Shown here: positions 44,614 through 53,649 of the stretch, one piece after another
How positions within the stretch are numbered: position 1 is the stretch's first letter
How the letters are laid out: each line of letters starts with the position of its first letter
Origin: CAYILR01 sp964364175
GTDB taxonomy: Bacteria > Bdellovibrionota > UBA1018
Assembly (NCBI GenBank): GCA_964364175.1
Contig: CAYILR010000009.1
Span: 1 to 64,000 of the forward strand
DNA: 64,000 nt
Reading direction: 5' to 3'
Made by a program: the position numbers and the translations under genes
Notes under the pieces: model-generated
Told to the model about the DNA's origin: nothing
The model's input: only the letters and a program-made list of their open reading frames with translations
The model's database searches: none

Positions 44614-44723
44614 CAGACTGATTGAAGACGCCCTATCAATGCTTATGTGAACTACATCATCAAGTATTAGGCCAAGACGACTAGAATCTTGTCGCTCTAC
44701 CTCTCCCGTGGCATATCTTTTCT

Positions 44724-47150
44724 ATGGCCTATACTCCGTTAGCAATCGAATCCAAGTGGCAAAAGTTCTGGGATGATCAGCAGGTTTTTAAGACTGTCTT
44801 GGATCGTTCGAAACCCAAGTACTATGCGTTGGATATGTTTCCTTATCCCAGCAGTCATGGTTTGCATGTCGGACATCCGGAAGGTTACACGGCGACGGAT
44901 ATTGTTTGCCGCTACAAGCGCGCCAAGGGGTTCAATGTTTTGCACCCGATGGGGTGGGATGCTTTTGGGTTGCCGGCGGAGCAGTATGCTTTGCAAACGG
45001 GGGTTCATCCAAAAATTACTACTGATAAATCGATTGAGACGTTTCGGCGACAGTTGAAGACTTTGGGTTTTAGCTATGATTGGTCGCGCGAGATTTCTAC
45101 TTGCGATCCTAAGTATTATAAATGGACTCAGTTTATTTTCACGAAGCTTTATGAAAAAGGACTCGCTTACCAAAAAGAAGTTCCTGTGAACTGGTGCCCG
45201 GCCTTGAAAACGGTTCTTGCGAACGAAGAAGTCGTGGATGGCAAGTCCGAGCGCGGTGGGCATCCGGTTTTTCGGGAGGTTCGCAAGCAGTGGATGCTCA
45301 AGATTACGGATTATGCGGATCGATTGCTGCGGGATTTGGACAAGCTGAATTGGCCCGAGGGGACTAAGGAGCTACAGCGAAATTGGATTGGGCGTAGCGA
45401 GGGGCTGAAGTTATTTTTTGGGGTGGACGGATCCAGTGAGAAAATCGAGATTTTCACCACTCGCCCGGACACGCTTTGGGGCGCGACGTTTTTGGTTTTG
45501 GCCCCCGAGCATCCTCTGGTGAATGAAGTGACGACGGCAGCTCAGAAAAATCAGATCGAAGATTATCGTACGCAAGCTGCACAAAAATCCGAAATCGCTC
45601 GGCAAGATTCGTCGTCCAAAGACAAGACCGGTGTTTTCACCGGTAGTTATGCAATCAATCCGGTGAATGAGGTCAAGGTTCCGATCTGGATCTCGGATTA
45701 CGTGATGATGGGCTACGGTACGGGCGCGATCATGGCGGTGCCGGCGCATGACGAGCGGGATTTTGGGTTTGCTCAGAAATTTTCTATTTCCATTGTTGAA
45801 GTGGTGCAAGCAGATCATGAATTGAAGTCGGGTGAGTGTTTTGCGGGCGATGGAACCGCCGTGAATTCTGGATTCATCACTGGGATGCGTACGGTTGAAG
45901 GCAAAAAGAAAGTCATCGAATGGGCCGAGTCCAAGGGCCTGGGAAAAGGAACAGTCCAATACAAACTTCGCGACTGGTTGTTCTCGCGGCAGAGATATTG
46001 GGGAGAGCCTTTTCCGATTATTCATCTGTCGAGCGGCAAGAGCGTTGCACTGGGTTCGCCAGACGAGTTGCCGGTTGAGCTGCCTGCAGTGAAAAGCTAC
46101 GAGCCTACTGGCACGGGCGAAAGTCCGTTGGGGGCAATTACGGATTGGGTGAATACGAAACATCCCAAGACCGGCGAAACCGGCCGTCGCGAAACCGACA
46201 CCATGCCGGGGAGTGCGGGGTCGTCTTGGTATTTTCTGCGTTACTGCGATCCCCACAACGACCAAGAATTCTGCAGCCGAGAGGCCGAGCAGTATTGGAT
46301 GCCCGTGGATCTATACTTGGGTGGAGCCGAACACGCCGTGGGGCATTTGCTCTACTCAAGATTCTGGATGAAGGTTTTGTTCGACGCAGGTCTAGTCACT
46401 CACGACGAACCGTTCGGAAAACTGATCCACCAAGGAATGATTCTGGGCGAAGACGGCGAGAAAATGTCCAAGAGTCGCGGCAACGTGATTAACCCAGACG
46501 AAGTCGTCCAGAAGTACGGCGCCGATACACTGCGATTGTATGAAATGTTCATGGGTCCGCTCGAGAAGGAAAAACCTTGGTCAACGACCGCGATCGAGGG
46601 GGCGTATCGATTCCTCCAACGGACTTGGCGAGTTTACTGTGACGAGGAAACCGATCGGTTGTTAGTCGCGGATTCCGAACCGACCGAGGACGATCTGCGT
46701 GCGATTCACAAGACCATCCAAAAAGTGACCGAGGACATCGAAGGCCTGCGATTCAACACGGCCATCAGCCAGATGATGATTTTCATCAATCACATGACCA
46801 AGCAGGAGAAGCGCTCTCGTGCGTGCCTGCGTCCGTTTGTTCAGCTGCTGAATCCCTTCGCCCCCCACATGGCCGAGGAGTTGTGGCAGCGATTGGGCGA
46901 GAAAGAATCCCTGACCTACGCCCGATGGCCGCAGTTCGACCCCAAATATGCCACGGCCGACAAGATCACGATGGCCGTGCAAGTGCTAGGTAAAACCCGA
47001 GGCTCGATCGAGGTTTCCCCAGGCGTAAGTCAAGAGGAAGCCGAGAAGCTCGCCAAGGCCGTCGAGGGAGTAGTCCGGCAGCTCGAGGGCAAAACCATCC
47101 GCAAGGTGATCTTTGTGAAAGATAAAATTCTGAACTTTGTAGTAGGGTAA
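44724..47150 (+). CDS. leuS: Leucyl-tRNA synthetase
   Basis: LeuS charges tRNA-Leu. This 808-residue class I synthetase has the HIGH-type motif HGLHVGHPEGY (about 44-54) and the KMSKS loop GEKMSKSRGNV (about 577-587). The editing domain (CP1, about 230-430) contains TRPDTLWGATF and VPAHDERDFGF. The anticodon-binding region and C-terminal domain are at the end. No Shine-Dalgarno is obvious. kdsD follows after 4 nt, so the two are probably co-transcribed. Confidence 0.97.
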   Translation: MAYTPLAIESKWQKFWDDQQVFKTVLDRSKPKYYALDMFPYPSSHGLHVGHPEGYTATDIVCRYKRAKGFNVLHPMGWDAFGLPAEQYALQTGVHPKITTDKSIETFRRQLKTLGFSYDWSREISTCDPKYYKWTQFIFTKLYEKGLAYQKEVPVNWCPALKTVLANEEVVDGKSERGGHPVFREVRKQWMLKITDYADRLLRDLDKLNWPEGTKELQRNWIGRSEGLKLFFGVDGSSEKIEIFTTRPDTLWGATFLVLAPEHPLVNEVTTAAQKNQIEDYRTQAAQKSEIARQDSSSKDKTGVFTGSYAINPVNEVKVPIWISDYVMMGYGTGAIMAVPAHDERDFGFAQKFSISIVEVVQADHELKSGECFAGDGTAVNSGFITGMRTVEGKKKVIEWAESKGLGKGTVQYKLRDWLFSRQRYWGEPFPIIHLSSGKSVALGSPDELPVELPAVKSYEPTGTGESPLGAITDWVNTKHPKTGETGRRETDTMPGSAGSSWYFLRYCDPHNDQEFCSREAEQYWMPVDLYLGGAEHAVGHLLYSRFWMKVLFDAGLVTHDEPFGKLIHQGMILGEDGEKMSKSRGNVINPDEVVQKYGADTLRLYEMFMGPLEKEKPWSTTAIEGAYRFLQRTWRVYCDEETDRLLVADSEPTEDDLRAIHKTIQKVTEDIEGLRFNTAISQMMIFINHMTKQEKRSRACLRPFVQLLNPFAPHMAEELWQRLGEKESLTYARWPQFDPKYATADKITMAVQVLGKTRGSIEVSPGVSQEEAEKLAKAVEGVVRQLEGKTIRKVIFVKDKILNFVVG

Positions 47151-47154
47151 AATC

Positions 47155-48153
47155 ATGTCACCGAAAGAATCCGTCCAAAAAGAAGTCCTGCGAGTCCTGA
47201 AAATGGAAGGTCAAGCGATCTTGGCTTGTGCAGATCGCCTGCAGTCCCCAGCTTCGGCGCCGAAGCTGCAGGAAATCGTCGAGCTGCTTTCGCGTGCGAT
47301 CGACCAGGGCGGCAAAATCGTTCTCACTGGCGTTGGAAAATCGGGCAAAATCTGCGAAAAAATTGCGGCCACACTGTGTGGCACAGGCAGCCTGGCCGTG
47401 TTCCTACATCCGACCGAGGGATTGCACGGCGATCTGGGCATTGTGACAGCCAAAGACGTCGTGATTGCCATCAGCCAGTCGGGGAACACCGATGAGTTGA
47501 TTCGTCTGATCCCTGCGCTGAAAAAACGAGGCACTCCGGTGATCGCGATGAGTGGGAGTCAGACGTCAAAACTGGTTCAGCTCTCCAACTTTTGGCTAGA
47601 CACGGCGATTGAGCAGGAGGCCTGTCCTCATAATCTGGCACCCACAACCAGCACCACATTGGCCCTTGCGCTAGGCGATGCGCTAGCCATGGCGCTGATG
47701 CAACTCCGCGGATTTGATGCAACGGCTTTTGCGGGCAACCATCCGGGTGGCAGTCTGGGCCGTCGTCTCCACTTGACTGTGAATGAAGTCATGCACAGTG
47801 GGGATTCGCTCCCTCGAGTGGCCCCGAGTGCCGGGATGGAAGAGGTCATTCATATTTCAACTCAGAAAAAGTTGGGTGCGGTCGCTGTGATGGAATCCAG
47901 CGGAAAACTCAGTGGCCTAGTGACGGATGGAGATTTACGTCGAGCGCTGGCTCATCGTGAGAAATTTTTCAACTTCCAGGCTCAAGAAATTATGACCACA
48001 AAACCCACCACGGTACGCCCCGAGCAAATGGCCAGTGAAGCACTCGAACTCATGGAAAATCGCCCTTCTCAAATCAGTGTTTTGCCGGTGGTCGATGCAC
48101 AGGGAAAATGTGTCGGACTGGTTCGTCTTCACGATCTGCTGCAAAGCCTATAA
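47155..48153 (+). CDS. kdsD: Arabinose-5-phosphate isomerase (SIS + 2 CBS)
   Basis: KdsD/GutQ converts ribulose-5-phosphate to arabinose-5-phosphate for Kdo in lipopolysaccharide. In this 332-residue protein the N-terminal SIS domain (about 40-175) shows VLTGVGKSGKICEKIAAT and VVIAISQSGNTDELI. Two CBS domains (about 210-330) follow, with NEVMHSG and AQEIMTTKPTTVRPEQ. The length is typical. A perfect 20-bp palindrome (47249-47268) lies in its N-terminal coding part. It follows leuS with a 4-nt gap. Confidence 0.94.
   Translation: MSPKESVQKEVLRVLKMEGQAILACADRLQSPASAPKLQEIVELLSRAIDQGGKIVLTGVGKSGKICEKIAATLCGTGSLAVFLHPTEGLHGDLGIVTAKDVVIAISQSGNTDELIRLIPALKKRGTPVIAMSGSQTSKLVQLSNFWLDTAIEQEACPHNLAPTTSTTLALALGDALAMALMQLRGFDATAFAGNHPGGSLGRRLHLTVNEVMHSGDSLPRVAPSAGMEEVIHISTQKKLGAVAVMESSGKLSGLVTDGDLRRALAHREKFFNFQAQEIMTTKPTTVRPEQMASEALELMENRPSQISVLPVVDAQGKCVGLVRLHDLLQSL
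47249..47268. repeat. 20-bp perfect palindrome in kdsD
   Basis: CAGCTTCGGC and GCCGAAGCTG are perfect inverted arms with no loop. Fifteen bases of it (TTCGGCGCCGAAGCT) also occur in the HNH pseudogene at 22348-22362. This suggests a small family of GC-rich palindromes able to settle in genes. Confidence 0.55.
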
Positions 48154-48287
48154 GAATCAACCTTCCTTCCCTGGCGTGGGAAATAAAGTCTCAAACCAAA
48201 AAGAGCCATGCGTCGTTTTGGCCCGTCAGGAATCCATTAAAATCTTTTATCTTGCTGTTATTTAAAGACTATTTTCGTCAACAGTTT

Positions 48288-48303
48288 TGGCCTACAAGTT
48301 GCA
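48288..48303 (+). promoter_or_regulatory. Possible sigma-54 promoter of the nos cluster
   Basis: TGGC at 48288-48291 and TTGCA at 48299-48303 have exactly 10 nt between GG (48289-48290) and GC (48301-48302), as in -24/-12 elements. The bases between TGGC and TTGCA differ from the consensus, so the match is weaker than the one at 7700. The predicted start is near 48314, about 48 nt before the cytochrome c gene. Confidence 0.4.
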
Positions 48304-48361
48304 CAACTAGTACTCAGTCAACTCGAACGTATTTTCACAGCACTGCGAGAAAGGAACGTCT

Positions 48362-48808
48362 ATGAACTTTCGCCAACACTCCAGCATCATCTTTGGCTCC
48401 GGCCTTTTTCTCCTGGTTTTCGGTGCAGCCGTGTACTCCGAAGAATTAAGCAAAGGAATAGGGCCCGTCACGGAGATCAAGCTGGATTCCACCATCAACA
48501 GCAAGCAAGTCGCCAAAGGGCAGGAAATTTTCAAAACCAAATGCAGCGCATGCCACAAAATCGAGGAGCGCTACGTGGGCCCTGCTCTGCAGGACGTGAC
48601 CAAGCGGAGATCGCCGGAGTGGATTATGAACATGATCCTGAATCCACAAGAAATGTTGGAAAAAGATCCAGTGGCATCGAAGTTGCTCGAAGAATTTATG
48701 GCGCCGATGGCATCTCAGGATCTCACTCAGGACGAAGCGCGCTCGGTTCTGGAATTTTTCAGAAACAATGACTCTGGAGCAAAGAAAGCTCCCAGCAAGA
48801 AGAAATAA
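48362..48808 (+). CDS. Class I c-type cytochrome
   Basis: This 148-residue protein has a signal/anchor peptide (MNFRQHSSIIFGSGLFLLVFGAA), then one heme-attachment motif CSACH (Cys61, Cys64, His65) and a probable distal Met in FMAPMASQD. This gives a small monoheme cytochrome c exported via Sec. AAAGGAA precedes the ATG. Being first in the nos operon, it is the likely electron donor to NosZ. The Lys-rich C-terminus (SKKK) may help docking; that is inference. Confidence 0.9.
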   Translation: MNFRQHSSIIFGSGLFLLVFGAAVYSEELSKGIGPVTEIKLDSTINSKQVAKGQEIFKTKCSACHKIEERYVGPALQDVTKRRSPEWIMNMILNPQEMLEKDPVASKLLEEFMAPMASQDLTQDEARSVLEFFRNNDSGAKKAPSKKK

Positions 48809-48834
48809 CAAAAACTAACTAGAGGAGGACGAGT

Positions 48835-49362
48835 ATGAAAAGCAAGGCAATATCCTGGATTGGAATCGCGGTTTTCGCCGCATCGATGGCGGCAATCGCT
48901 GGGTCTCCATATGAAAAAAATATCAAAGTCATCAAGGCAGATGGAGAGGATGGCAAGGACATCGTAGAAGTCACAGCTGGATCGCCGGATCACAAAACTC
49001 TCTTGGCAGCAGTTCAGGCGGCTGGGCTGGTGGAGTCTTTGTCGACGCCGGGTCCTCTGACTGTTTTTGCCCCTACGGATGCTGCTTTTGCAAAACTTCC
49101 CAAAGGAACGGTTGAAACGCTGTTGAAAACGGAGAATCTGCCCAAATTGAGAGGAATTCTTGAACACCATACGGCTGCTCCTAAGTTTGGCATTGAGATT
49201 CTTGCTCAGCAAAAAGAGCTCGATATGGTGGATGGCACCAACAAGTTGAAAATTGAAACCAAGCAGGGAAAAATATTCGTGGAAGGGATTGAAATCAAAA
49301 CAGCGATCCTTGCCAAAAACGGAATCATCTACATCGTCGATAGCGTGATTCTCCCTAAATAA
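48835..49362 (+). CDS. Fasciclin (FAS1) domain protein, secreted
   Basis: This 175-residue protein has a strong ribosome-binding site (GAGGAGG) and a signal peptide ending near AAIAGS. One FAS1 domain occupies about residues 42-175: HKTLLAAVQAAGLVESLS, GPLTVFAPTDAAFAKLPKG (about 77-95) and NGIIYIVDSVILP at the end. FAS1 proteins mediate adhesion or scaffold roles. Its place between cytochrome c and nosZ is uncommon in described nos clusters of model organisms, so a role in the N2O-reductase complex is conceivable. Confidence 0.9.
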   Translation: MKSKAISWIGIAVFAASMAAIAGSPYEKNIKVIKADGEDGKDIVEVTAGSPDHKTLLAAVQAAGLVESLSTPGPLTVFAPTDAAFAKLPKGTVETLLKTENLPKLRGILEHHTAAPKFGIEILAQQKELDMVDGTNKLKIETKQGKIFVEGIEIKTAILAKNGIIYIVDSVILPK

Positions 49363-49389
49363 ATTTTAGAAAGTGAAAGGACAAAATAT

Positions 49390-51357
49390 ATGAAACACAA
49401 AACACTAAAAAAATTCATCTGGAGCGCGATCGCGGCGAGTACGCTTTTTGCGCAGCCCACTTTATTGAATGCGGGCCCACCCAAGGCACTGATCGCATCC
49501 GATGCGGCAGAGAAGGTTTATGTCGCACCCGGAAAGTATGATGAGTTCTACGCCTTCTTGTCGGGTGGTTTTAGCGGACAGGTGGCGGTGTACGGACTGC
49601 CGTCTGGGCGTCTTCTTCGAGTGATTCCGGTATTTTCAGTAGATCCTCAAAGTGGCTACGGGTATTCGGAAGAAACCAAGCCGATGCTGGAAACCTCGAT
49701 GGGATTCGTCCCCTGGGATGATTCGCACCATCCTTGGTTGTCTCAAACGAATGGCGAGGACGATGGCCGTTATCTTTTCATCAACGCCAACAATTCTCCC
49801 CGAATTGCAAAAATCGATCTCACGACTTTCCGCACGACTGAGATCATTGAGATTCCCAATTCCGGAGGAAACCATGGTTCACCTTTTGGAACGATGAATA
49901 CGGAGTACCTCGTGGCATCCACCCGGTTCTCAGTGCCGATTCCTCAAAAAGACATTCCCATCAAAAATGTGAAGGATTTCAAGGCCAGCATTTCCTTCGT
50001 CAAAGTGGACAAAGAAGAGGGAGGAATGGAAGTCGCGTTTCAGTTGATGGTGCCTGGAATTGATTATGACCTAGCACATTGCGGAAAAGGCCCGTCGCAT
50101 GGATGGTGCTTTTTCACCAGCTACAATAGCGAGAAAGCTCATACGTTGATCGAGGTCAATGCATCCAAGAATGACAAGGACTTTCTGGCTGCGGTTAATT
50201 GGAAGGCGCTCGAACAATGCGTTGCAAATGGAAAAGCAAAAGACGTTCCGGCAAAATACCTGAACGTCAAATACAGCGAAGTGACTCATAACTCGACTGT
50301 AAAAAAACACACGAGTGTCAAGACGATCACCCCAGATGCTTGCCCGGGATCGATTTATTACATCCCGATTGCAAAATCTCCCCATGGGTCGGACGTGGAC
50401 CCAACAGGTGAGTACATCATCGGTGGCGGAAAACTGGCCGCGCAGATCACTGCGTACTCCTTTGCTAAAATGCAAAGCGCAATTGCCGACAAGAAATTCA
50501 TCGGTGATTTCGATGGGGTGAAAATCCTCGACTATGCTTCGGTGATGGCTGGTGAGGTCAAAAAACCTTGCCTAGGCCCTCTGCACACGGAGTTTGATGG
50601 TCAGGGTTATGCTTATACTTCGTGCTTTGTTAGCTCCGAAGTCGTTAAGTGGAAACTCGGAACTTGGGAAGTTGCAGATCGCATGTCGACTTTCTATTCC
50701 TTGGGACACTTGATGATTCCGGGTGGAAACACCATGAAACCCTGGGGCAAATACGTCTTGGCGATGAACAAAATCACCAAGGATCGCTATCTGCCCACGG
50801 GCCCCGAGCTCAATCAAGCTGCACAGTTGATTGATATCTCGGGTCGCAAGATGGAGATGCTCCTCGATTTTCCAACGATCGGTGAGCCCCATTATGCCCA
50901 GGGGATCAAAGCGGACGTGATCATGAAGCGCTCCAGGAAAATCTTCAAAATTGAAGAGAACAAACACAAGTACGCCATCAAGTCCGAGGCGGACTCCAAA
51001 GTGGTTCGCGAAGGCAAGAACGTGCATGTGTATCTCGGAACGATCCGATCTCACTTCTCCCCGGATAATATCGAGGGAATCAAAGTGGGTGATACGGTGT
51101 ACTTCCACGTGACCAACTTGGAGCAGGACTGGGATATTCCGCACGGATTCTCGGTGATCGGAAACAATAATTCCGAGTTGCTCGTCATGCCGGGCGAGAC
51201 CATGACTCAGACCTGGAAACCGCAGCAGCCAGGAGTGTTCCCGTTCTACTGCACGGACTTCTGTTCTGCTCTTCACCAGGAGATGCAAGGTTACATCCGC
51301 GTATCGCCTGCAGGAAGCAGTACTCCTCTGAAGTTCGGAACGGGTAAAGCCCTCTAA
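49390..51357 (+). CDS. nosZ: Nitrous-oxide reductase, clade II (Sec-type)
   Basis: NosZ reduces N2O to N2 in the periplasm. The 655-residue protein has a Sec-type signal peptide (MKHKTLKKFIWSAIAAS) without a twin-arginine motif, a hallmark of clade II. CuZ histidines lie in DDSHHPWLSQ (about 114-123), GGNHGSPFG, HCGKGPSHGW, SPHGSDVDPTGEY, GPLHTEFDGQGYAY and EPHYAQGIKAD. The C-terminal CuA site has YCTDFCSALHQEM (C-x3-C-x3-H-x2-M). All ligand groups are visible, so it should be functional. It is followed by nosL-, nosD-, nosF- and nosY-like genes. Confidence 0.96.
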   Translation: MKHKTLKKFIWSAIAASTLFAQPTLLNAGPPKALIASDAAEKVYVAPGKYDEFYAFLSGGFSGQVAVYGLPSGRLLRVIPVFSVDPQSGYGYSEETKPMLETSMGFVPWDDSHHPWLSQTNGEDDGRYLFINANNSPRIAKIDLTTFRTTEIIEIPNSGGNHGSPFGTMNTEYLVASTRFSVPIPQKDIPIKNVKDFKASISFVKVDKEEGGMEVAFQLMVPGIDYDLAHCGKGPSHGWCFFTSYNSEKAHTLIEVNASKNDKDFLAAVNWKALEQCVANGKAKDVPAKYLNVKYSEVTHNSTVKKHTSVKTITPDACPGSIYYIPIAKSPHGSDVDPTGEYIIGGGKLAAQITAYSFAKMQSAIADKKFIGDFDGVKILDYASVMAGEVKKPCLGPLHTEFDGQGYAYTSCFVSSEVVKWKLGTWEVADRMSTFYSLGHLMIPGGNTMKPWGKYVLAMNKITKDRYLPTGPELNQAAQLIDISGRKMEMLLDFPTIGEPHYAQGIKADVIMKRSRKIFKIEENKHKYAIKSEADSKVVREGKNVHVYLGTIRSHFSPDNIEGIKVGDTVYFHVTNLEQDWDIPHGFSVIGNNNSELLVMPGETMTQTWKPQQPGVFPFYCTDFCSALHQEMQGYIRVSPAGSSTPLKFGTGKAL

Positions 51358-51385
51358 CGGCACATTGCAGAAAGGAACGCCCAGT

Positions 51386-52393
51386 ATGAAAAAGCACGAA
51401 AGAATTGCAGTCGCAATCGCAGCTCTTCTACTGGGTGTTTCCTTTATTGCTCCGCTCTGGAACATTGAGATCTGGGCCCCTCAGTACCCCGAGGGACTCT
51501 ACATGCAGATCTGGACTTCAAAAATCGAGGGTGACATCACCACGATTAATATCCTGAATCACTATATTGGGATGAAAGCGATTACGCCGGATAGCTTTCC
51601 TGAGCTGCAGTTCTTTCCGAAGGTCTTTGCTACGCTGCTGGTTTTTGGACTGCTCGTTGCGGGCATTGGGAAACGATGGGGATTGTATCTCTGGACGTCG
51701 ACTCTGTTGGGATTTGCGCTTTGGGCATTTTATGATTTTTGGCGTTGGGAACACGACTTTGGTCACAACCTCAACCCGGATGCAGCGATCAAAGTGGAAG
51801 GGATGACCTATGCTCCACCTCTGATTGGATCTAAAGAATTATTGAACATTTCGGCGTGGTCGCTGCCAGGTTTGGCGGGGTATGCTTTTGGACTGGCGGT
51901 TGCGCTCGCGCTCTTGGTTTCTTATTTAACGATATTCAAAAAATCCAAGCTTTCGACGCTAGTCGCGGCTTTGTTTGGCCTTAGCGTTCTGGCATCTGCT
52001 TGCAGTCAGGCTCAGCCAGTACCGATCATTTTTGGCAAAGACGGATGTGAGCATTGCAAGATGACGATTACCGATCGTCGTTTTGGAGCAGAAATCGTGA
52101 CCACCAAAGGCAAAATCTATAAATATGATTCCTTGGAATGCATGTTAGCGCACGCCAAGACACTTCCAGCAGAGGATCGAAGGTATTATGTGCTCGATGC
52201 GGTTCATTCGGATGTGTTGATCCCTGTTTCGGAAGCCTCTTTTGTGAATTTAGACCCATCTGTCAGGAGTCCTATGGGAAAAGGAATTTTAGCGACCCGC
52301 AATCGCAAGGATTTTGAAGATTCTCTGGGCAAGATGACGTTGGATCGGTTTTTACGATGGGAACAAGTCCTGCCCGTGATATTAAATCAGTAA
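51386..52393 (+). CDS. nosL: Fusion of a membrane protein and NosL
   Basis: Start at ATG 51386 behind AAAGGAA; the protein is 335 residues. Residues 1-185 form a membrane protein with segments near 8-22, 80-94, 100-117 and 161-184. Residues 186-335 are NosL, the copper-delivery accessory of NosZ: FGKDGCEHCKMTITDRRFG (Cys221, Cys224, Met226 as copper ligands) and YDSLECMLAHAK. At the junction, KKSKLSTLVAALFGLSVLASAC (Cys206) is a complete lipoprotein-like signal with lipobox, but it has no start codon. So it reads as a fusion of two usually separate nos genes. It overlaps nosD by 1 nt (TAATG). Confidence 0.85.
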   Translation: MKKHERIAVAIAALLLGVSFIAPLWNIEIWAPQYPEGLYMQIWTSKIEGDITTINILNHYIGMKAITPDSFPELQFFPKVFATLLVFGLLVAGIGKRWGLYLWTSTLLGFALWAFYDFWRWEHDFGHNLNPDAAIKVEGMTYAPPLIGSKELLNISAWSLPGLAGYAFGLAVALALLVSYLTIFKKSKLSTLVAALFGLSVLASACSQAQPVPIIFGKDGCEHCKMTITDRRFGAEIVTTKGKIYKYDSLECMLAHAKTLPAEDRRYYVLDAVHSDVLIPVSEASFVNLDPSVRSPMGKGILATRNRKDFEDSLGKMTLDRFLRWEQVLPVILNQ

Positions 52394-53649
52394 TGAAATC
52401 CCGTTCTGCTCCCTTCTGGTTTTGGGCGGCGATCGCTGTTCCTCAGCAGATCGTGGTTTGCCCCGAATGCGAGATTAAATCCGTGAGTGAAGCAGTTTCG
52501 AAAGCCAGTGCGGGTTCAACCATCACGGTTCGCAAAGGCCTGTACCGGGAATTCATGATCCTCATCGACAAGCCACTGACTTTGTCGGGTGAACCGGGTG
52601 CCGTTCTCGATGCAGAGGGGAGGGGGCACGTGATCAAGATTTTCAACGCTCCAGGGGTCACGATTCGTGGATTGACTCTGACCGGATCAGGAATGAGTTA
52701 TATCGAGGAGCGCTCGGGAGTCCGTGTCGTTCAAAGTCCCGACTGTCATATTGAAGGGAATCGGTTTAAAAACGATACTTTTGGTGTTTACCTAGAAAAA
52801 ACAGATCATTGTACGATCAACGATAATTCTTTCGAAGGAACTCAAAAAGGGGAGTCCGATTCTGGAAACGGTGTCCACGTTTGGTACGGATCAGATCATG
52901 TGATTCGCGACAATAGAATTTCTGGTCATCGGGACGGGGTTTACTTCGAATTCGTCAGCAGGACTCAGGTGATTCATAACAAAGTCACTGGAAATTCGCG
53001 TTACGGCCTTCATTTTATGTCGTCTCATCAAAACAAGTACGAATCGAATAATTTTTCTTCAAATGGAGCCGGCGTTGCTGTGATGTATTCTCACGAAATC
53101 AACATGACTGGGAATTACTTTGGAAAAAACACGGGACCTGCAGCTTATGGGCTTCTGCTGAAGGAAATTCACTCAGGCAAGATCCAAGACAATTTTTTTG
53201 AAAACAATACTTCGGCAATTTACATGGAAGGATCTAATCGTTCGAAGTTCACTCATAATCGAATTCGACAAAACGGTTGGGGACTGCGAATCATGGCCGA
53301 CTGCGAATCAAATGTTTTTCAGGACAATGATTTCGTCGAGAACACATTTGACGTGACCACCAATGGCAGCCATAGTTTCAACGACTTCGATGGAAACTAT
53401 TGGAGTCAGTATGATGGATATGATCTCAATCGAGACGGGAAGGGCGACAAACCCTTTCGGCCAGTCAGTCTTTCTTCAATTATGCTCGAACGGGTTGATT
53501 CATCCTACGTTTTGATCAAAAGTTTTATGTTCAATCTCCTGGACGAGATCGAGCGTGCGTTGCCCGTGTTGATTCCCGAAGCACTCAAGGATGAACACCC
53601 GTTGATGAAAACGGTGACTCAGGATTTGAAAGTGAGTTTTCCCAGATGA
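52393..53649 (+). CDS. nosD: NosD, periplasmic beta-helix protein
   Basis: NosD is required for copper-centre (CuZ) assembly. Start at ATG 52393, overlapping the nosL-fusion stop (TAATG), gives a signal peptide (MKSRSAPFWFWAAIA). The 418 residues are dominated by right-handed beta-helix repeats of about 22-24 residues with N-x-I/F turns: GNRFKNDTF, NDNSFEGTQK, DNRISGHRDG, HNKVTGNSRYG, SNNFSSNGAG, GNYFGKNTG, DNFFENNTS, HNRIRQNGWG, DNDFVENTF. The C-terminus is a helix. The nosF ATG overlaps its stop. Confidence 0.93.
   Translation: MKSRSAPFWFWAAIAVPQQIVVCPECEIKSVSEAVSKASAGSTITVRKGLYREFMILIDKPLTLSGEPGAVLDAEGRGHVIKIFNAPGVTIRGLTLTGSGMSYIEERSGVRVVQSPDCHIEGNRFKNDTFGVYLEKTDHCTINDNSFEGTQKGESDSGNGVHVWYGSDHVIRDNRISGHRDGVYFEFVSRTQVIHNKVTGNSRYGLHFMSSHQNKYESNNFSSNGAGVAVMYSHEINMTGNYFGKNTGPAAYGLLLKEIHSGKIQDNFFENNTSAIYMEGSNRSKFTHNRIRQNGWGLRIMADCESNVFQDNDFVENTFDVTTNGSHSFNDFDGNYWSQYDGYDLNRDGKGDKPFRPVSLSSIMLERVDSSYVLIKSFMFNLLDEIERALPVLIPEALKDEHPLMKTVTQDLKVSFPR

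Noticed and set aside
44614..44723. tRNA gene before leuS
   Set aside because: No cloverleaf or CCA-like end can be folded here; I found no tRNA in any gap.
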